Assembly (NCBI GenBank): GCA_934120265.1
Contig: CAKOTU010000003.1
Coordinates: 1-64,000, forward strand
Reading direction: 5' to 3'
Source: an uncultured Bacilli bacterium
GTDB taxonomy: Bacteria; Bacillota_I; Bacilli_A; RF39; UBA660
Length of the DNA stretch: 64,000 nt
Shown: positions 52,616 to 60,812 of the stretch, piece after piece
How positions within the stretch are numbered: the first letter of the stretch is position 1
Layout of the letters: every line of letters starts with the position of its first letter
Made by a program: the position numbers and the translations under genes
Notes under the pieces: generated by a model
Told to the model about the DNA's origin: nothing
What the model saw: the letters and a program-made list of their open reading frames with translations, nothing else
The model's database searches: none

Positions 52616-53704
52616 ATGGATAAGAAAAAACTAATTTATATTTTAAGTGGAATTATGGGAGGAATAATTCTTCTAATAGTTATTATTTTTATTATTATGG
52701 GTGTATCAAACAAGACTGTTTCATATGAAAATATTGAAAAAAGATTAAAAACAGCTACTGTAAGCTATTTGAACGCTAATGAAAGCTTATTACCAAAGGA
52801 AGAATCTGGTAGTATAACAATTGATGCGGATACCTTAGAAAGTGGAAAATATATAAAACCAATTTCTAAGATGGTAAAAGAAGGAGTTAGCTGTTCTGCT
52901 AAAGTAATTGTTACTAAGAATGGTAGTAATTATTTATATTCCACAATTTTAAATTGTGGAGAAGCTTATAAGACTGAAAAGTTTGCTACAAGATTACTAA
53001 GTGACAATGTTACTAAGGAATCAGGGGATGGTCTTTATGCAGAAGGAGAAAATTATCGTTTTAAAGGTGAATATGTTGATAATTATGTTTCTTTAGATGG
53101 TAAATTATGGAGAATAATAGATATTGATAAAGATGGTTATGCTCGTATTATATATGCCGACAAAGAAAGCGAAGAAACTTATATTTGGGATGATAGATAT
53201 AATATTGATGTAGATAACTATTATGGTATTAATAATTATCCAGTAAGTAGAATTAAGGAAACATTAACAAGTTTAGAAGCTAGCAATAAATTTATATCTA
53301 GTTCTGTTGCTAATCTAGCTTATCATCCTATTTGTATAGGAAAAAGAAGTTCAACCAATTTAAGTCTTAATAATAATGAGGAATGTGAGACAGTTATTAA
53401 TAATCAACTATTTTCACTACCTTATGCTAATGATTATGTAGCAGCAAGTATTGATGTTAATTGTAAGACAATTGAAGATGAATCTTGTGAAAATTATAAT
53501 TATTTGATGGCAATGTCACTAGCAAGCTATACAATGACAGGTGTTAAAGAAAAAAGTCAAAAAGTTTATTTTATAACTAGTGGTGGAGTTGCTAAAATAG
53601 ATGCTTATAATGATAAAAAGATTCGTGTAACAGCTTATATAAGTAATAATGCTTTATATGATGGTGGTAATGGAACGAAAACAAATCCTTATACATTAAA
53701 ATAG
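52616..53704 (+). CDS. Pilin-like membrane-anchored surface protein, unassigned
   Basis: 362 residues. Short basic start, one helix (about 7-29), then an amphipathic helix and beta region SYENIEKRLKTATVSYLNANESLLPKEESGS like that at the start of the 35.3-kb gene; this helix-first layout resembles type IV pilins or pseudopilins. C-terminal domain (about 150-362) includes FKGEYVDNYVSLDGKLWRIIDIDKDGYARIIY and ends DGGNGTKTNPYTLK, a pattern I associate with surface proteins in gut Bacillota. Eight Cys. AGGAGG precedes the start. Single gene with terminator. Confidence 0.6.
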   Translation: MDKKKLIYILSGIMGGIILLIVIIFIIMGVSNKTVSYENIEKRLKTATVSYLNANESLLPKEESGSITIDADTLESGKYIKPISKMVKEGVSCSAKVIVTKNGSNYLYSTILNCGEAYKTEKFATRLLSDNVTKESGDGLYAEGENYRFKGEYVDNYVSLDGKLWRIIDIDKDGYARIIYADKESEETYIWDDRYNIDVDNYYGINNYPVSRIKETLTSLEASNKFISSSVANLAYHPICIGKRSSTNLSLNNNEECETVINNQLFSLPYANDYVAASIDVNCKTIEDESCENYNYLMAMSLASYTMTGVKEKSQKVYFITSGGVAKIDAYNDKKIRVTAYISNNALYDGGNGTKTNPYTLK

Positions 53705-53709
53705 TAATA

Positions 53710-53752
53710 ACATTAATTGTCGGTGTTATACATTGACAATTAATGTTTTTTT
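53710..53752 (+). terminator. Terminator after pilin-like gene
   Basis: ACATTAATTGTC / GACAATTAATGT perfect 12-bp stem, 12-base loop, T8. Confidence 0.8.
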
Positions 53753-53789
53753 TGAGATAATTATTCTGGATAAAAAGTGAGGTGTTATT

Positions 53790-54122
53790 ATGTATCAAGA
53801 AAGAATTTTATTAACAGTTCAAGATATATTAGATAAAGAATTTAAAATTGACACAAGAGGATATAGACCTCAAGAAGTTGATAAGTTTTTAGACGTTATT
53901 ATTAGAGATTATGAAGAAATGTCTTCTGTTATTAAGGAATTAGAAACAGAAAAGAAAGCCTTAGTGGAAGATAATATAAGATTGAAACAAGAAATTAGAA
54001 ATATGTCTACAAGATTAGATGTACTAAAAAATAATGAATCTAATGAATCGAGTGGTACTAATAACGCAGATGTATTAAGAAGATTGTCCAATTTAGAAAA
54101 AATAATTTACGGAAGAGAATAA
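53790..54122 (+). CDS. gpsB: Cell-division coiled-coil protein GpsB (DivIVA family)
   Basis: 110 residues. N-terminal DivIVA-like domain (LTVQDILDKEFKIDTRGYRPQEVDKFLDVIIRDYEEM), central coiled coil, and a C-terminal ADVLRRLSNLEKIIYGRE that forms the trimerising helix in GpsB. Coordinates PBP1 placement between division and elongation. gpsB next to rnpB and close to recU-ponA is the gene order in Bacillus. GAGGTG precedes the start. Its stop codon overlaps the start of rnpB. Confidence 0.95.
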   Translation: MYQERILLTVQDILDKEFKIDTRGYRPQEVDKFLDVIIRDYEEMSSVIKELETEKKALVEDNIRLKQEIRNMSTRLDVLKNNESNESSGTNNADVLRRLSNLEKIIYGRE

Positions 54123-54467
54123 ATCTTGACAAACGCTGCTATATAATGTAGTAGAGGAAAGTCCATGCTCACACTATCTGTGATGGTAGTAGTGTTCGTG
54201 CATTGGGAATAAATAACCAATGGTAGTTTTTACTAACGGCGTCGAGGTAATCTAAGTCTTATGATATGATTACAGTAGACATAAAGTGCCAAAGGGACGA
54301 TTAATCCAGAAATGGAGGAAGTGGAACGTGGTAAACCCCGCGAGTGAGAAACCCAAATTTTGGTAGGGGAACCCGGTTGAGGAGAAACGAATCCTCTAGG
54401 GATCAATTATTTGATAGATAAATGTTTGTCGCTTTTTTAAAGTACAGAACATGGCTTATAAGATTTA
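54123..54467 (+). ncRNA. rnpB: RNase P RNA, class B
   Basis: About 345 bases; catalytic RNA of RNase P, which trims tRNA 5' ends. Conserved segments GTAGAGGAAAGTCCATGCTC, AAGTGCCAAAGGGACGA, GAGAAACCCAAATTTTGG and ACAGAACATGGCTTATA are present in order. Terminal P1 helix AATCTT / AAGATT. The layout is the Bacillus (class B) type but shorter than the roughly 400 bases in B. subtilis. The T tract after P1 acts as terminator. Exact ends are approximate. Confidence 0.95.
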
Positions 54468-54498
54468 TTTTTTTTATTTACGAAGAAAGTGAGATAAT

Positions 54499-54975
54499 AT
54501 GAAAGAAATTGGTGAAAAGTTAAAAGAGGCTCGTGAAGCAATGGGAATTTCTATTTCTGAAGCTGCAGAAGATCTTAAACTAGAAGTTTCACAAATTGAA
54601 AATTTAGAAAAAGGGGATATGGAAACATTTAAGGATATTTATTACTTAAAATACTTGATTCGTGATTATTCTAAGTATTTAGGCTTAAATAAAGAAGATT
54701 TAGTTAACGAATTTAATGAATATCTTTTTGATTATACTTCTAAAATCTCATTAGAAGATATAAAACAAGCCCAAACTATTATTAAGAATGATGATGATAG
54801 AATTAAGTCTCCTTACACAATAGAGCATAAAAAAAGACCACCTATTTTTACATTTGCAGTTTATGCTTTAGCAATAATTGTATTGGTTGTCATTTTAGTA
54901 TTTGTTATTAAAGAAATAACAAAGAATGATGATAATAATGAAGAATCAATAGTTATGAGTTATAGAATAAATTAG
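54499..54975 (+). CDS. RodZ-like protein (helix-turn-helix and membrane helix)
   Basis: 158 residues. N-terminal HTH_25 domain (about 1-68; GEKLKEAREAMGISISEAAEDLKLEVSQIENLEKGD) followed by a linker and one membrane helix (about 114-138), with a very short exterior (about 20 residues), so it lacks the beta domain of full RodZ. RodZ links MreB to the wall machinery. The order rodZ-pgsA-recA matches Bacillus ymfM-pgsA-recA, lacking cinA. Start after AGTGAG. Next gene follows at 10 bases. Confidence 0.85.
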   Translation: MKEIGEKLKEAREAMGISISEAAEDLKLEVSQIENLEKGDMETFKDIYYLKYLIRDYSKYLGLNKEDLVNEFNEYLFDYTSKISLEDIKQAQTIIKNDDDRIKSPYTIEHKKRPPIFTFAVYALAIIVLVVILVFVIKEITKNDDNNEESIVMSYRIN

Positions 54976-54985
54976 GAGGTTGGTT

Positions 54986-55579
54986 ATGAATTTACCAAAT
55001 AGAATAAGTTTGATGAGAATTTTTTTGGCGATTATTATTATTGGAATATTAATATTTCCATTTGACGCTACCGGTATCATTACTTATAAAATTTTTGTTA
55101 ATGAATCTATTGTTATCGATATAAGATATATAATTGTAGGTGTTTTATTTATTATTGCTTCTCTTACGGATTTGTTAGATGGTCATATAGCAAGAAAATA
55201 TAATATGGTTACTGACTTAGGTAAAATGCTTGATTCAATAGCTGATAAAATATTAGTTAACTCAATTTTAATTATTTTAGCTACAGGAGGATTTATTCAT
55301 TCTATAATTCCTGTAATTATTGTTTCGACAGATACAATAATTGAGCTTATTAAAATGATTTCCGCTGGTAAAGGAAAAATAAGTATTCCTACTAAGTTGG
55401 TTAAAGTTAAAAATATTTTTGCCGTAATTGGTATTTCGTTAACTTTATTTTATAATTTACCATTTGAATTAATTAATATAAGAATAGCTGAAATATTTTT
55501 AATTATAACATGTATCTTATCGACTATATCAGCAGCGGAGCATTATAAATTAAATAAAAATTTAATTTTGAAAGATTAA
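54986..55579 (+). CDS. pgsA: CDP-diacylglycerol-glycerol-3-phosphate 3-phosphatidyltransferase PgsA
   Basis: 197 residues. ATG 54986 lies 6 bases after AGGAGG. Makes phosphatidylglycerol phosphate. Signature DGHIARKYNMVTDLGKMLDSIADK fits D-G-x2-A-R-x8-G-x3-D-x3-D. About five membrane helices. It includes a long first loop (FDATGIITYKIFVNESIVID) compared with typical PgsA. Terminator overlaps the stop codon. Confidence 0.93.
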   Translation: MNLPNRISLMRIFLAIIIIGILIFPFDATGIITYKIFVNESIVIDIRYIIVGVLFIIASLTDLLDGHIARKYNMVTDLGKMLDSIADKILVNSILIILATGGFIHSIIPVIIVSTDTIIELIKMISAGKGKISIPTKLVKVKNIFAVIGISLTLFYNLPFELINIRIAEIFLIITCILSTISAAEHYKLNKNLILKD

Positions 55580-55606
55580 AACGTACAGATTTGTACGTTT
55601 TTCTTT
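55579..55606 (+). terminator. Terminator after pgsA
   Basis: AAACGTACA / TGTACGTTT perfect stem around GATT, then T-rich tail. Confidence 0.85.
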
Positions 55607-55657
55607 TAGTAAATTTTCAATATCTAATACTTTGAATATGATAATTTTAAAATTTAT

Positions 55658-55671
55658 CAAACAAATGTTCG
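55658..55671 (+). promoter_or_regulatory. LexA (SOS) box upstream of recA
   Basis: CAAACAAATGTTCG matches the Bacillus consensus CGAAC-N4-GTTCG at 9 of 10 fixed positions and ends 9 bases before the -35 box, where LexA could block polymerase. Confidence 0.8.
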
Positions 55672-55680
55672 ATTTAGGTA

Positions 55681-55709
55681 TTGACAAATGAAATTAAATA
55701 TTATAAAAT
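55681..55709 (+). promoter_or_regulatory. recA promoter
   Basis: TTGACA, 17-bp spacer, TAAAAT, 30 bases before the recA start. Confidence 0.75.
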
Positions 55710-55739
55710 GAATTTGTAATTGATAGGAGGAAATAAATA

Positions 55740-56768
55740 ATGGCAAAAACATCAGGAGATAAAACTTTAGATCAAGTACTAATGGATATTGAGAAGCAAT
55801 TTGGTAAAGGCGCTGTTATGAAACTTGGTGATAATGAACATCGTGAGATAGATGTTGTATCAAGTGGCTCTATAAGTCTTGATGTAGCTTTAGGTATTGG
55901 TGGATATCCTAAAGGAAGAATTATAGAAATATTTGGACCAGAATCAAGTGGTAAAACAACCTTTGCTTTACATGCAATAGCTGAGATACAAAAGAAAGGT
56001 GGAAGAGCTGCTTTCATTGATGCGGAGCATGCTTTAGATCCTCAATATGCTGCCAAGATTGGCGTTAATATTAATGATTTATTATTATCTCAACCGGATA
56101 ATGGAGAACAAGCTTTAGAGATATGTGAAGCTTTAGTTAGAAGTGGAGCAATTGGAATTATTGTTATTGATTCAGTTGCTGCCTTAGTACCTCAAGCTGA
56201 GATTGAAGGTGAAATGGGAGATTCTCACGTTGGACTTCAAGCACGTTTGATGAGTCAAGCTTTACGTAAGTTATCGGGTATTATTAATAAAACTAATACA
56301 GTATGTATTTTTATTAACCAATTACGTGAAAAAGTTGGTGTTATGTTTGGAAATCCAGAAGTTACTCCAGGAGGAAGAGCTCTTAAGTTTTATTCATCTA
56401 TTCGTTTAGAAATAAGGAAGGGCGAACAAATTAAATTAGGAAATGATATTGTAGGAAATAAAACAAATGTTAAAGTTGTAAAAAATAAGATGGCCCCACC
56501 ATTCAAAACTTGTACTTTAGAAATTGCTTATGGTGAAGGAATTTCAAAAACAGGAGAAGTAGTTGATCTTGCAACAGATGCTAATATAATTGAAAAGAGT
56601 GGTGCTTGGTATTCTTACAATGGCGAAAAAATTGGTCAAGGAAGAGAAAATGTTAAAGAATTTCTAAAAAATAATAAAAAATTGTACGATGAACTTGAAA
56701 AAAAGGTTCGTGATTACTATGATTTGAATGGTAAAAAAGTTCAAGAAGAAATCATTGATAAGAAATAA
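55740..56768 (+). CDS. recA: Recombinase RecA
   Basis: 342 residues. Homologous recombination and SOS co-protease. Walker A GPESSGKTT near residues 66-74, IIVIDSVAALVP (Walker B), FINQLREKVGVMFGNPEVTPGGRALKFYSS, and a C-terminal domain that is short and basic rather than strongly acidic. Start after AGGAGG. Upstream SOS box implies LexA control. A terminator hairpin follows. Confidence 0.98.
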   Translation: MAKTSGDKTLDQVLMDIEKQFGKGAVMKLGDNEHREIDVVSSGSISLDVALGIGGYPKGRIIEIFGPESSGKTTFALHAIAEIQKKGGRAAFIDAEHALDPQYAAKIGVNINDLLLSQPDNGEQALEICEALVRSGAIGIIVIDSVAALVPQAEIEGEMGDSHVGLQARLMSQALRKLSGIINKTNTVCIFINQLREKVGVMFGNPEVTPGGRALKFYSSIRLEIRKGEQIKLGNDIVGNKTNVKVVKNKMAPPFKTCTLEIAYGEGISKTGEVVDLATDANIIEKSGAWYSYNGEKIGQGRENVKEFLKNNKKLYDELEKKVRDYYDLNGKKVQEEIIDKK

Positions 56769-56789
56769 GTTTACTAAAACTTATTTTTT
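56763..56789 (+). terminator. Terminator after recA
   Basis: AAATAAGTTT / AAACTTATTT perfect stem, loop ACTA, T tract; overlaps the recA stop. Confidence 0.85.
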
Positions 56790-56798
56790 TGTTATACT
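56790..56798 (+). promoter_or_regulatory. Extended -10 promoter, group B copy 2
   Basis: TGTTATACT within the repeat; GGTGA follows at 56805 and the start at 56816. Confidence 0.6.
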
Positions 56799-56815
56799 TT
56801 ATTTGGTGAACATGT

Positions 56816-57889
56816 ATGAAGAAAAGTTATTTTATTATTATATTGATGAGTTGTCTTTTGTTTATAGTTCCAGGTAAAGCATTGGCTAAAGATTATGAAT
56901 GCTATTATGAGAATGAGAGTGGTACTGCTTCTGCTGGGTATAACCCAAGCGAAGGTAAAGTATTCCTTATAAAGTGGGGAAGCAAAGAAATTAATAAATA
57001 TGTTAGCAATAATCGTAGTAAAAATAATTACAAACCAAATAAATGCTATAAATACATTTGTGTACGTAGAACGAAAGAAAAGAACAAAAATTATACAAGT
57101 TATTATCATGATTTTTATTTGGGTGAAAGCCAAGAGGACTTTGCGTCAGCAACTAATTGTAACGTATGGTCACTTCAAGGAACAGAAATACCAGCAAGCG
57201 AAAAAATTGTTAAAAAATGTAATAATTATTTGACGCCAACTATAATTAATGTAAATAAATTAAACTTTGATATTGAAGATGCACCAGGCGTTTCAAATTT
57301 AAGTTTCACCTTTTATACATATGCGGATAATAAAAAAAGCTTTTGTATTAATTATGATCAACAGACAAATTGTAGTGCTAAATTTACAGGAACAGAATCA
57401 CCTTCGGTTGTATCAAATGTAAAAAATAAAAGTGGTAGTTTATTAAGCTTTACTATTGATAGCGAATCAGTAGAGAAATATTTTTCATCATGCGTTAATG
57501 CAAAAAACTTTCAATTGAAAGAAAATGGTAATACTTTTATCATTGGAATGAAATCATCAAATAGTAATGGTTCTAATGATAATTATGATGAAGGTGAAGA
57601 TGTATACGGTTGTGATGTTGTACCCGAAGAGATTCGAAAATGGATAGGAATATCACTAAACTTTATAAAGTATATAGCTTTAATATTAGTAATAGTATTA
57701 GGAACAATAGATTTTATAAAAGCAGCAGGATCAGGAGAACCAGATGCAATGAAAAAAGCAGGTCAGACGTTTATGAAAAGAGTAATAGCGGTAATTATAT
57801 TATTCTTACTTCCAATGATAGTAGATTTAATATTAAATTTAATTAATTTATATGGTTCAACGGATGATTGCTTTAATGTGTTAAGTTAG
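56816..57889 (+). CDS. Secreted protein with C-terminal VirB2/TrbC-like module (group B, copy 2)
   Basis: 357 residues. Signal peptide (about 1-22, ending KALA) then a unique ectodomain with about eight Cys (YECYYE, KCYKYICVRR, NCNVW, KKCNNY, SCVNA), then the shared C-terminal 100 residues: GCDVVPEEIRKWI, helix, AAGSGEPDAMKKAGQTFMKR, helix, STDDCF. The ectodomain is not similar to the other two copies except for Cys richness. GGTGA precedes the start. It is 58 bases ahead of a further copy with the same promoter block. Confidence 0.7.
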   Translation: MKKSYFIIILMSCLLFIVPGKALAKDYECYYENESGTASAGYNPSEGKVFLIKWGSKEINKYVSNNRSKNNYKPNKCYKYICVRRTKEKNKNYTSYYHDFYLGESQEDFASATNCNVWSLQGTEIPASEKIVKKCNNYLTPTIINVNKLNFDIEDAPGVSNLSFTFYTYADNKKSFCINYDQQTNCSAKFTGTESPSVVSNVKNKSGSLLSFTIDSESVEKYFSSCVNAKNFQLKENGNTFIIGMKSSNSNGSNDNYDEGEDVYGCDVVPEEIRKWIGISLNFIKYIALILVIVLGTIDFIKAAGSGEPDAMKKAGQTFMKRVIAVIILFLLPMIVDLILNLINLYGSTDDCFNVLS

Positions 57890-57894
57890 TCAAA

Positions 57895-57921
57895 AAATAA
57901 GTTTACTAAAACTTATTTTTT
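57895..57921 (+). terminator. Terminator between group B copies 2 and 3
   Basis: Same hairpin as after recA, with T tract. Confidence 0.85.
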
Positions 57922-57930
57922 TGTTATACT
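57922..57930 (+). promoter_or_regulatory. Extended -10 promoter, group B copy 3
   Basis: TGTTATACT, followed by GGTGAGA and the start at 57948. Confidence 0.6.
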
Positions 57931-57947
57931 TTAAATGGTGAGAATAT

Positions 57948-59102
57948 ATGAAGAAATGGTATTTTATTACTTTATTTTTAATGATTATTTTTCCGAGTTT
58001 TGTAAATGCCAAGGAATGGGTATATAAATGTGATTATAAAATTTTTGTAATGGAGGATATAGAGACTCCACTTACTGTTACTGTTTATGATGATGATAGT
58101 GTGTCATTCGAGTCGAATGGCAAAACATTAAATAATAAAAATAATTTTGGAGTGAAATTTTCAAATGACAATGAATATACGGTTGGATTGCCAAGCTCTT
58201 CTGAATTTTTAGAAAACGTTAAGAATAACGGTAATTATAAATGCCCATCAATGTTTTCTGTATATGAATCTCTTGCAATGGTTCTGGATGTGCACGTCGG
58301 TGATGGAGGTGATTATGCTGCAGGTAATCAATTTCAAGCAAGAATTGTTTCTGGTACACCTAATTCAAATAGTCAAACTCCAGTTAAAGAAATAACTGTC
58401 AATCAAGAATGTGTTAGAAAAACTAGAACAAATATCAACAAACGTAATATTAATATTGATTTTTATTTTAAAATTTATACAGATGGTACTAAAGAAGTTT
58501 GCGCAGACAATGTAGATATAGGGCAATTATGTTCAAAAGATGGATTTTTGTCAATTACCATAGATGGATTGCAATTGCAAATTGATATAGTTACAGAAGA
58601 AATATTTAAACAGAATTTTGCTATGTTAGAACATAATAGTTTTGCTTGTCCTGATACAGTATATTTTGCATTATCACAATATCCAATTGATAGTGGGGCA
58701 TATACTGCATTATTAACAACTAACAAGGAAGAAGCAGAAAAATTTGGTAAAACGACTGAGGTAGTAGAAAATCCAGGTAACTCTAATGATGATAAATATA
58801 ATCCCGGTGAAGATGTATACGGTTGTGAAGTAGTACCTGAAGAGGTTCGAAAATGGATAAAGATATCACTAAATTTTATAAAGTATATAGCTTTAATACT
58901 AGTAATAGTATTAGGAACAATAGATTTTATAAAAGCGGCAGGATCAGGAGAACCAGATGCAATGAAAAAAGCGGGTCAATCCTTTATAAAAAGAGTAATA
59001 GCAGTAATCATATTATTCTTACTTCCAATGATAATTGATTTAATACTACACTTAATCAATTTATATGGTTCAACAGATGATTGCTTTAATGTGTTAAAAT
59101 AA
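57948..59102 (+). CDS. Secreted protein with C-terminal VirB2/TrbC-like module (group B, copy 3)
   Basis: 384 residues. Signal peptide (about 1-21, ending VNA), unique ectodomain with Cys (YKCDYKI, YKCPSM, QECVRK, EVCADN, QLCSKD, FACPDT) and a few stretches recalling copy 1 (CDYKI/CDYRI near the start, KYNPGEDV before the module), then the module GCEVVPEEVRKWI ... AAGSGEPDAMKKAGQSFIKR ... STDDCF. The 3' part is identical over 105 bases to copy 1, 28 kb away, closer than to its tandem neighbour. GGTGAGA precedes the start. Terminator-like hairpin follows. Confidence 0.7.
   Translation: MKKWYFITLFLMIIFPSFVNAKEWVYKCDYKIFVMEDIETPLTVTVYDDDSVSFESNGKTLNNKNNFGVKFSNDNEYTVGLPSSSEFLENVKNNGNYKCPSMFSVYESLAMVLDVHVGDGGDYAAGNQFQARIVSGTPNSNSQTPVKEITVNQECVRKTRTNINKRNINIDFYFKIYTDGTKEVCADNVDIGQLCSKDGFLSITIDGLQLQIDIVTEEIFKQNFAMLEHNSFACPDTVYFALSQYPIDSGAYTALLTTNKEEAEKFGKTTEVVENPGNSNDDKYNPGEDVYGCEVVPEEVRKWIKISLNFIKYIALILVIVLGTIDFIKAAGSGEPDAMKKAGQSFIKRVIAVIILFLLPMIIDLILHLINLYGSTDDCFNVLK
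58983..59087 (+). repeat. 105-base identical repeat, copy B
   Basis: Identical to 29738-29842, in the 3' part of group B copy 3. Confidence 0.9.
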
Positions 59103-59112
59103 CTATTTTTAA

Positions 59113-59151
59113 AAAATAAGCATAAAAGGTTAATTTATGTTTATTTTTTTT
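59113..59151 (+). terminator. Terminator after group B copy 3
   Basis: AAAATAAGCATAAA / TTTATGTTTATTTT stem with one G-U pair, 7-base loop, long T tract. Confidence 0.7.
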
Positions 59152-59192
59152 GAAAAATATATTATAATATCTTTTCAGAAAGAGGTGTTGCT

Positions 59193-59591
59193 ATGAATAA
59201 TAATTCTTTAGCCTTAAACTTAAATAAAAAAATTAAAACATATGTCTTTTCAGAAAACTTTTTTGATATTTATTATATGGATGGTAGTAAACAAAGATAT
59301 TATACTGATAATCCTTTTAGAGATAAACAAATTATTGAAGATAAGTTATTAGAACAAAGACTTGAAAAGATGTCTACTACTAAAAGTAGAAAATTAAAAA
59401 GAGAATTGGAAAAATATAGAATGTATTTAATTATTAAAAAAGCTATATATGAAAATAAAACAACAGAAAATGACTTATTAAAAAAAATAGATTTTGAACC
59501 TATATATTTACCACCACTTACTTCATCTAATGTAAAGTGTTATAGTTATAGAAAAATTAAGACAATGTTTAAAAGTGTAGAAAACAAATAG
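59193..59591 (+). CDS. Unassigned small basic protein
   Basis: 132 residues, AGAGGTG before the start and TATAAT about 30 bases upstream. Highly charged with a helical core (IIEDKLLEQRLEKMSTTKSRKLKRELEKYRMYLIIKKAIYE). No membrane or secretion signal. Not recognised. Own terminator. Confidence 0.5.
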   Translation: MNNNSLALNLNKKIKTYVFSENFFDIYYMDGSKQRYYTDNPFRDKQIIEDKLLEQRLEKMSTTKSRKLKRELEKYRMYLIIKKAIYENKTTENDLLKKIDFEPIYLPPLTSSNVKCYSYRKIKTMFKSVENK

Positions 59592-59623
59592 AAGTATAGA
59601 TAAATACTTTATTTGTTTTTTTG
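59583..59623 (+). terminator. Terminator after small basic gene
   Basis: AACAAATAGAAGTAT / ATACTTTATTTGTT stem with one G-U pair, loop AGATAA, T7. Confidence 0.75.
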
Positions 59624-59693
59624 ATTGAAACAATTAATAGGTGCAAAAATGAAAGAAATATATTATAATATATTTGTTTTAACGAGGTGAAAT

Positions 59694-60800
59694 ATGAAAA
59701 AAGTAGTAATTGGTATGAGTGGTGGAGTTGATTCTTCTGTTGCTGCAATTAAATTAAAAGAACAAGGTTATGAAGTAATTGGTCTTTTTATGCGTAATTG
59801 GGATTCTATGATGGATGGAGAATACGATGGAGCTCCAGTTTCAAATCAAGGTATTTGCCCACAAGAAGTTGATTATAATGATGCTAAAGCAGTATGTGAT
59901 AAATTAGGAATACCTTTGTATCGTAAAGATTTTATTAAAGAATATTGGGATTATGTTTTTACTTATTTTTTGGATGAATTAAAAAAAGGAAGAACACCAA
60001 ATCCTGATATTATGTGTAATAAATATATTAAGTTTGATATGTTTGCTAAAGAGGCAAAAAAATTAGGTGCGGATTATATTGCGACAGGACATTATGCTAG
60101 AATAGAAAATGGTAAATTGTTGAAAGCTGTTGATGAGAATAAAGATCAAACTTATTTTTTATCACAAGTAAGTAAAGAACAGTTAAATAATGTTTTATTT
60201 CCAATAGGTGATATGGTAAAGCCAGAGGTGCGAAAAATAGCTTTAGAAAATGATTTGCTAACAGCAAAGAAAAAAGATTCTACTGGTATTTGCTTTATTG
60301 GAGAAAGAAACTTTTCTAACTTTTTAAAGAATTATTTACCTAATACTCCAGGAGATATTGTTAATATCGATACAAATGAAGTAATTGGTAAACATATTGG
60401 TTTAATGTATTATACAATTGGTCAAAGAAGAGGACTTGATATTGGTGGTACTAAAGATAGAATGTTTGTTGTAGGAAAGGATCTAGATAAGAATATTTTA
60501 TATATATGTATTGGAGAAGATAATGATTATTTAATATCTGATTCATGTATTATTGAAGATGTCAATTATTTGGGAGACAAAAAAATAACTGAGTGTAATG
60601 CTAAGTTTAGATATCGTCAAAAAGATAACCCAGTTTCTTTAGAATGGCTAGATAATGGAGAAATATTAGTTAAATATCCACAGGGAGTTAAAAGTGTTAC
60701 ACCTGGTCAAGCATGTGTTTTATATGATGGTGAGGAGTGCCTTGGTGGAGGTATTATCAAAACAGTTATGAAAAATAACGAAAAACTATGGTATTTATAA
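59694..60800 (+). CDS. mnmA: tRNA-specific 2-thiouridylase MnmA
   Basis: 368 residues. Makes 2-thiouridine at the wobble base of Lys, Glu and Gln tRNAs. PP-loop GMSGGVDSSVAA, GICPQEVDYNDA, the Cys in NPDIMCNKYIKFD and the second Cys in DSTGICFIGERNF. Start after ACGAGGTG. The ttcA-like gene follows 12 bases later, so both may be in one tRNA thiolation operon. Confidence 0.96.
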   Translation: MKKVVIGMSGGVDSSVAAIKLKEQGYEVIGLFMRNWDSMMDGEYDGAPVSNQGICPQEVDYNDAKAVCDKLGIPLYRKDFIKEYWDYVFTYFLDELKKGRTPNPDIMCNKYIKFDMFAKEAKKLGADYIATGHYARIENGKLLKAVDENKDQTYFLSQVSKEQLNNVLFPIGDMVKPEVRKIALENDLLTAKKKDSTGICFIGERNFSNFLKNYLPNTPGDIVNIDTNEVIGKHIGLMYYTIGQRRGLDIGGTKDRMFVVGKDLDKNILYICIGEDNDYLISDSCIIEDVNYLGDKKITECNAKFRYRQKDNPVSLEWLDNGEILVKYPQGVKSVTPGQACVLYDGEECLGGGIIKTVMKNNEKLWYL

Positions 60801-60812
60801 TTGGAGTATAAG

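Larger units (their letters stand above)
56763..56801 (+). repeat. 39-base terminator-promoter repeat, copy 1
   Basis: Identical to 57895-57933. It holds the hairpin AAATAAGTTT / AAACTTATTT with T tract (terminator for recA) and the extended -10 TGTTATACT for the next gene. Confidence 0.92.
57895..57933 (+). repeat. 39-base terminator-promoter repeat, copy 2
   Basis: Identical to 56763-56801. It separates the two tandem group B genes and supplies terminator and promoter. Confidence 0.92.

Noticed and set aside
54124..54146. TTGACA and TATAAT near the start of rnpB as a promoter
   Set aside because: The spacing is only 10 bases and both lie within conserved RNase P RNA sequence; the RNA must start upstream, from a promoter in or before gpsB.
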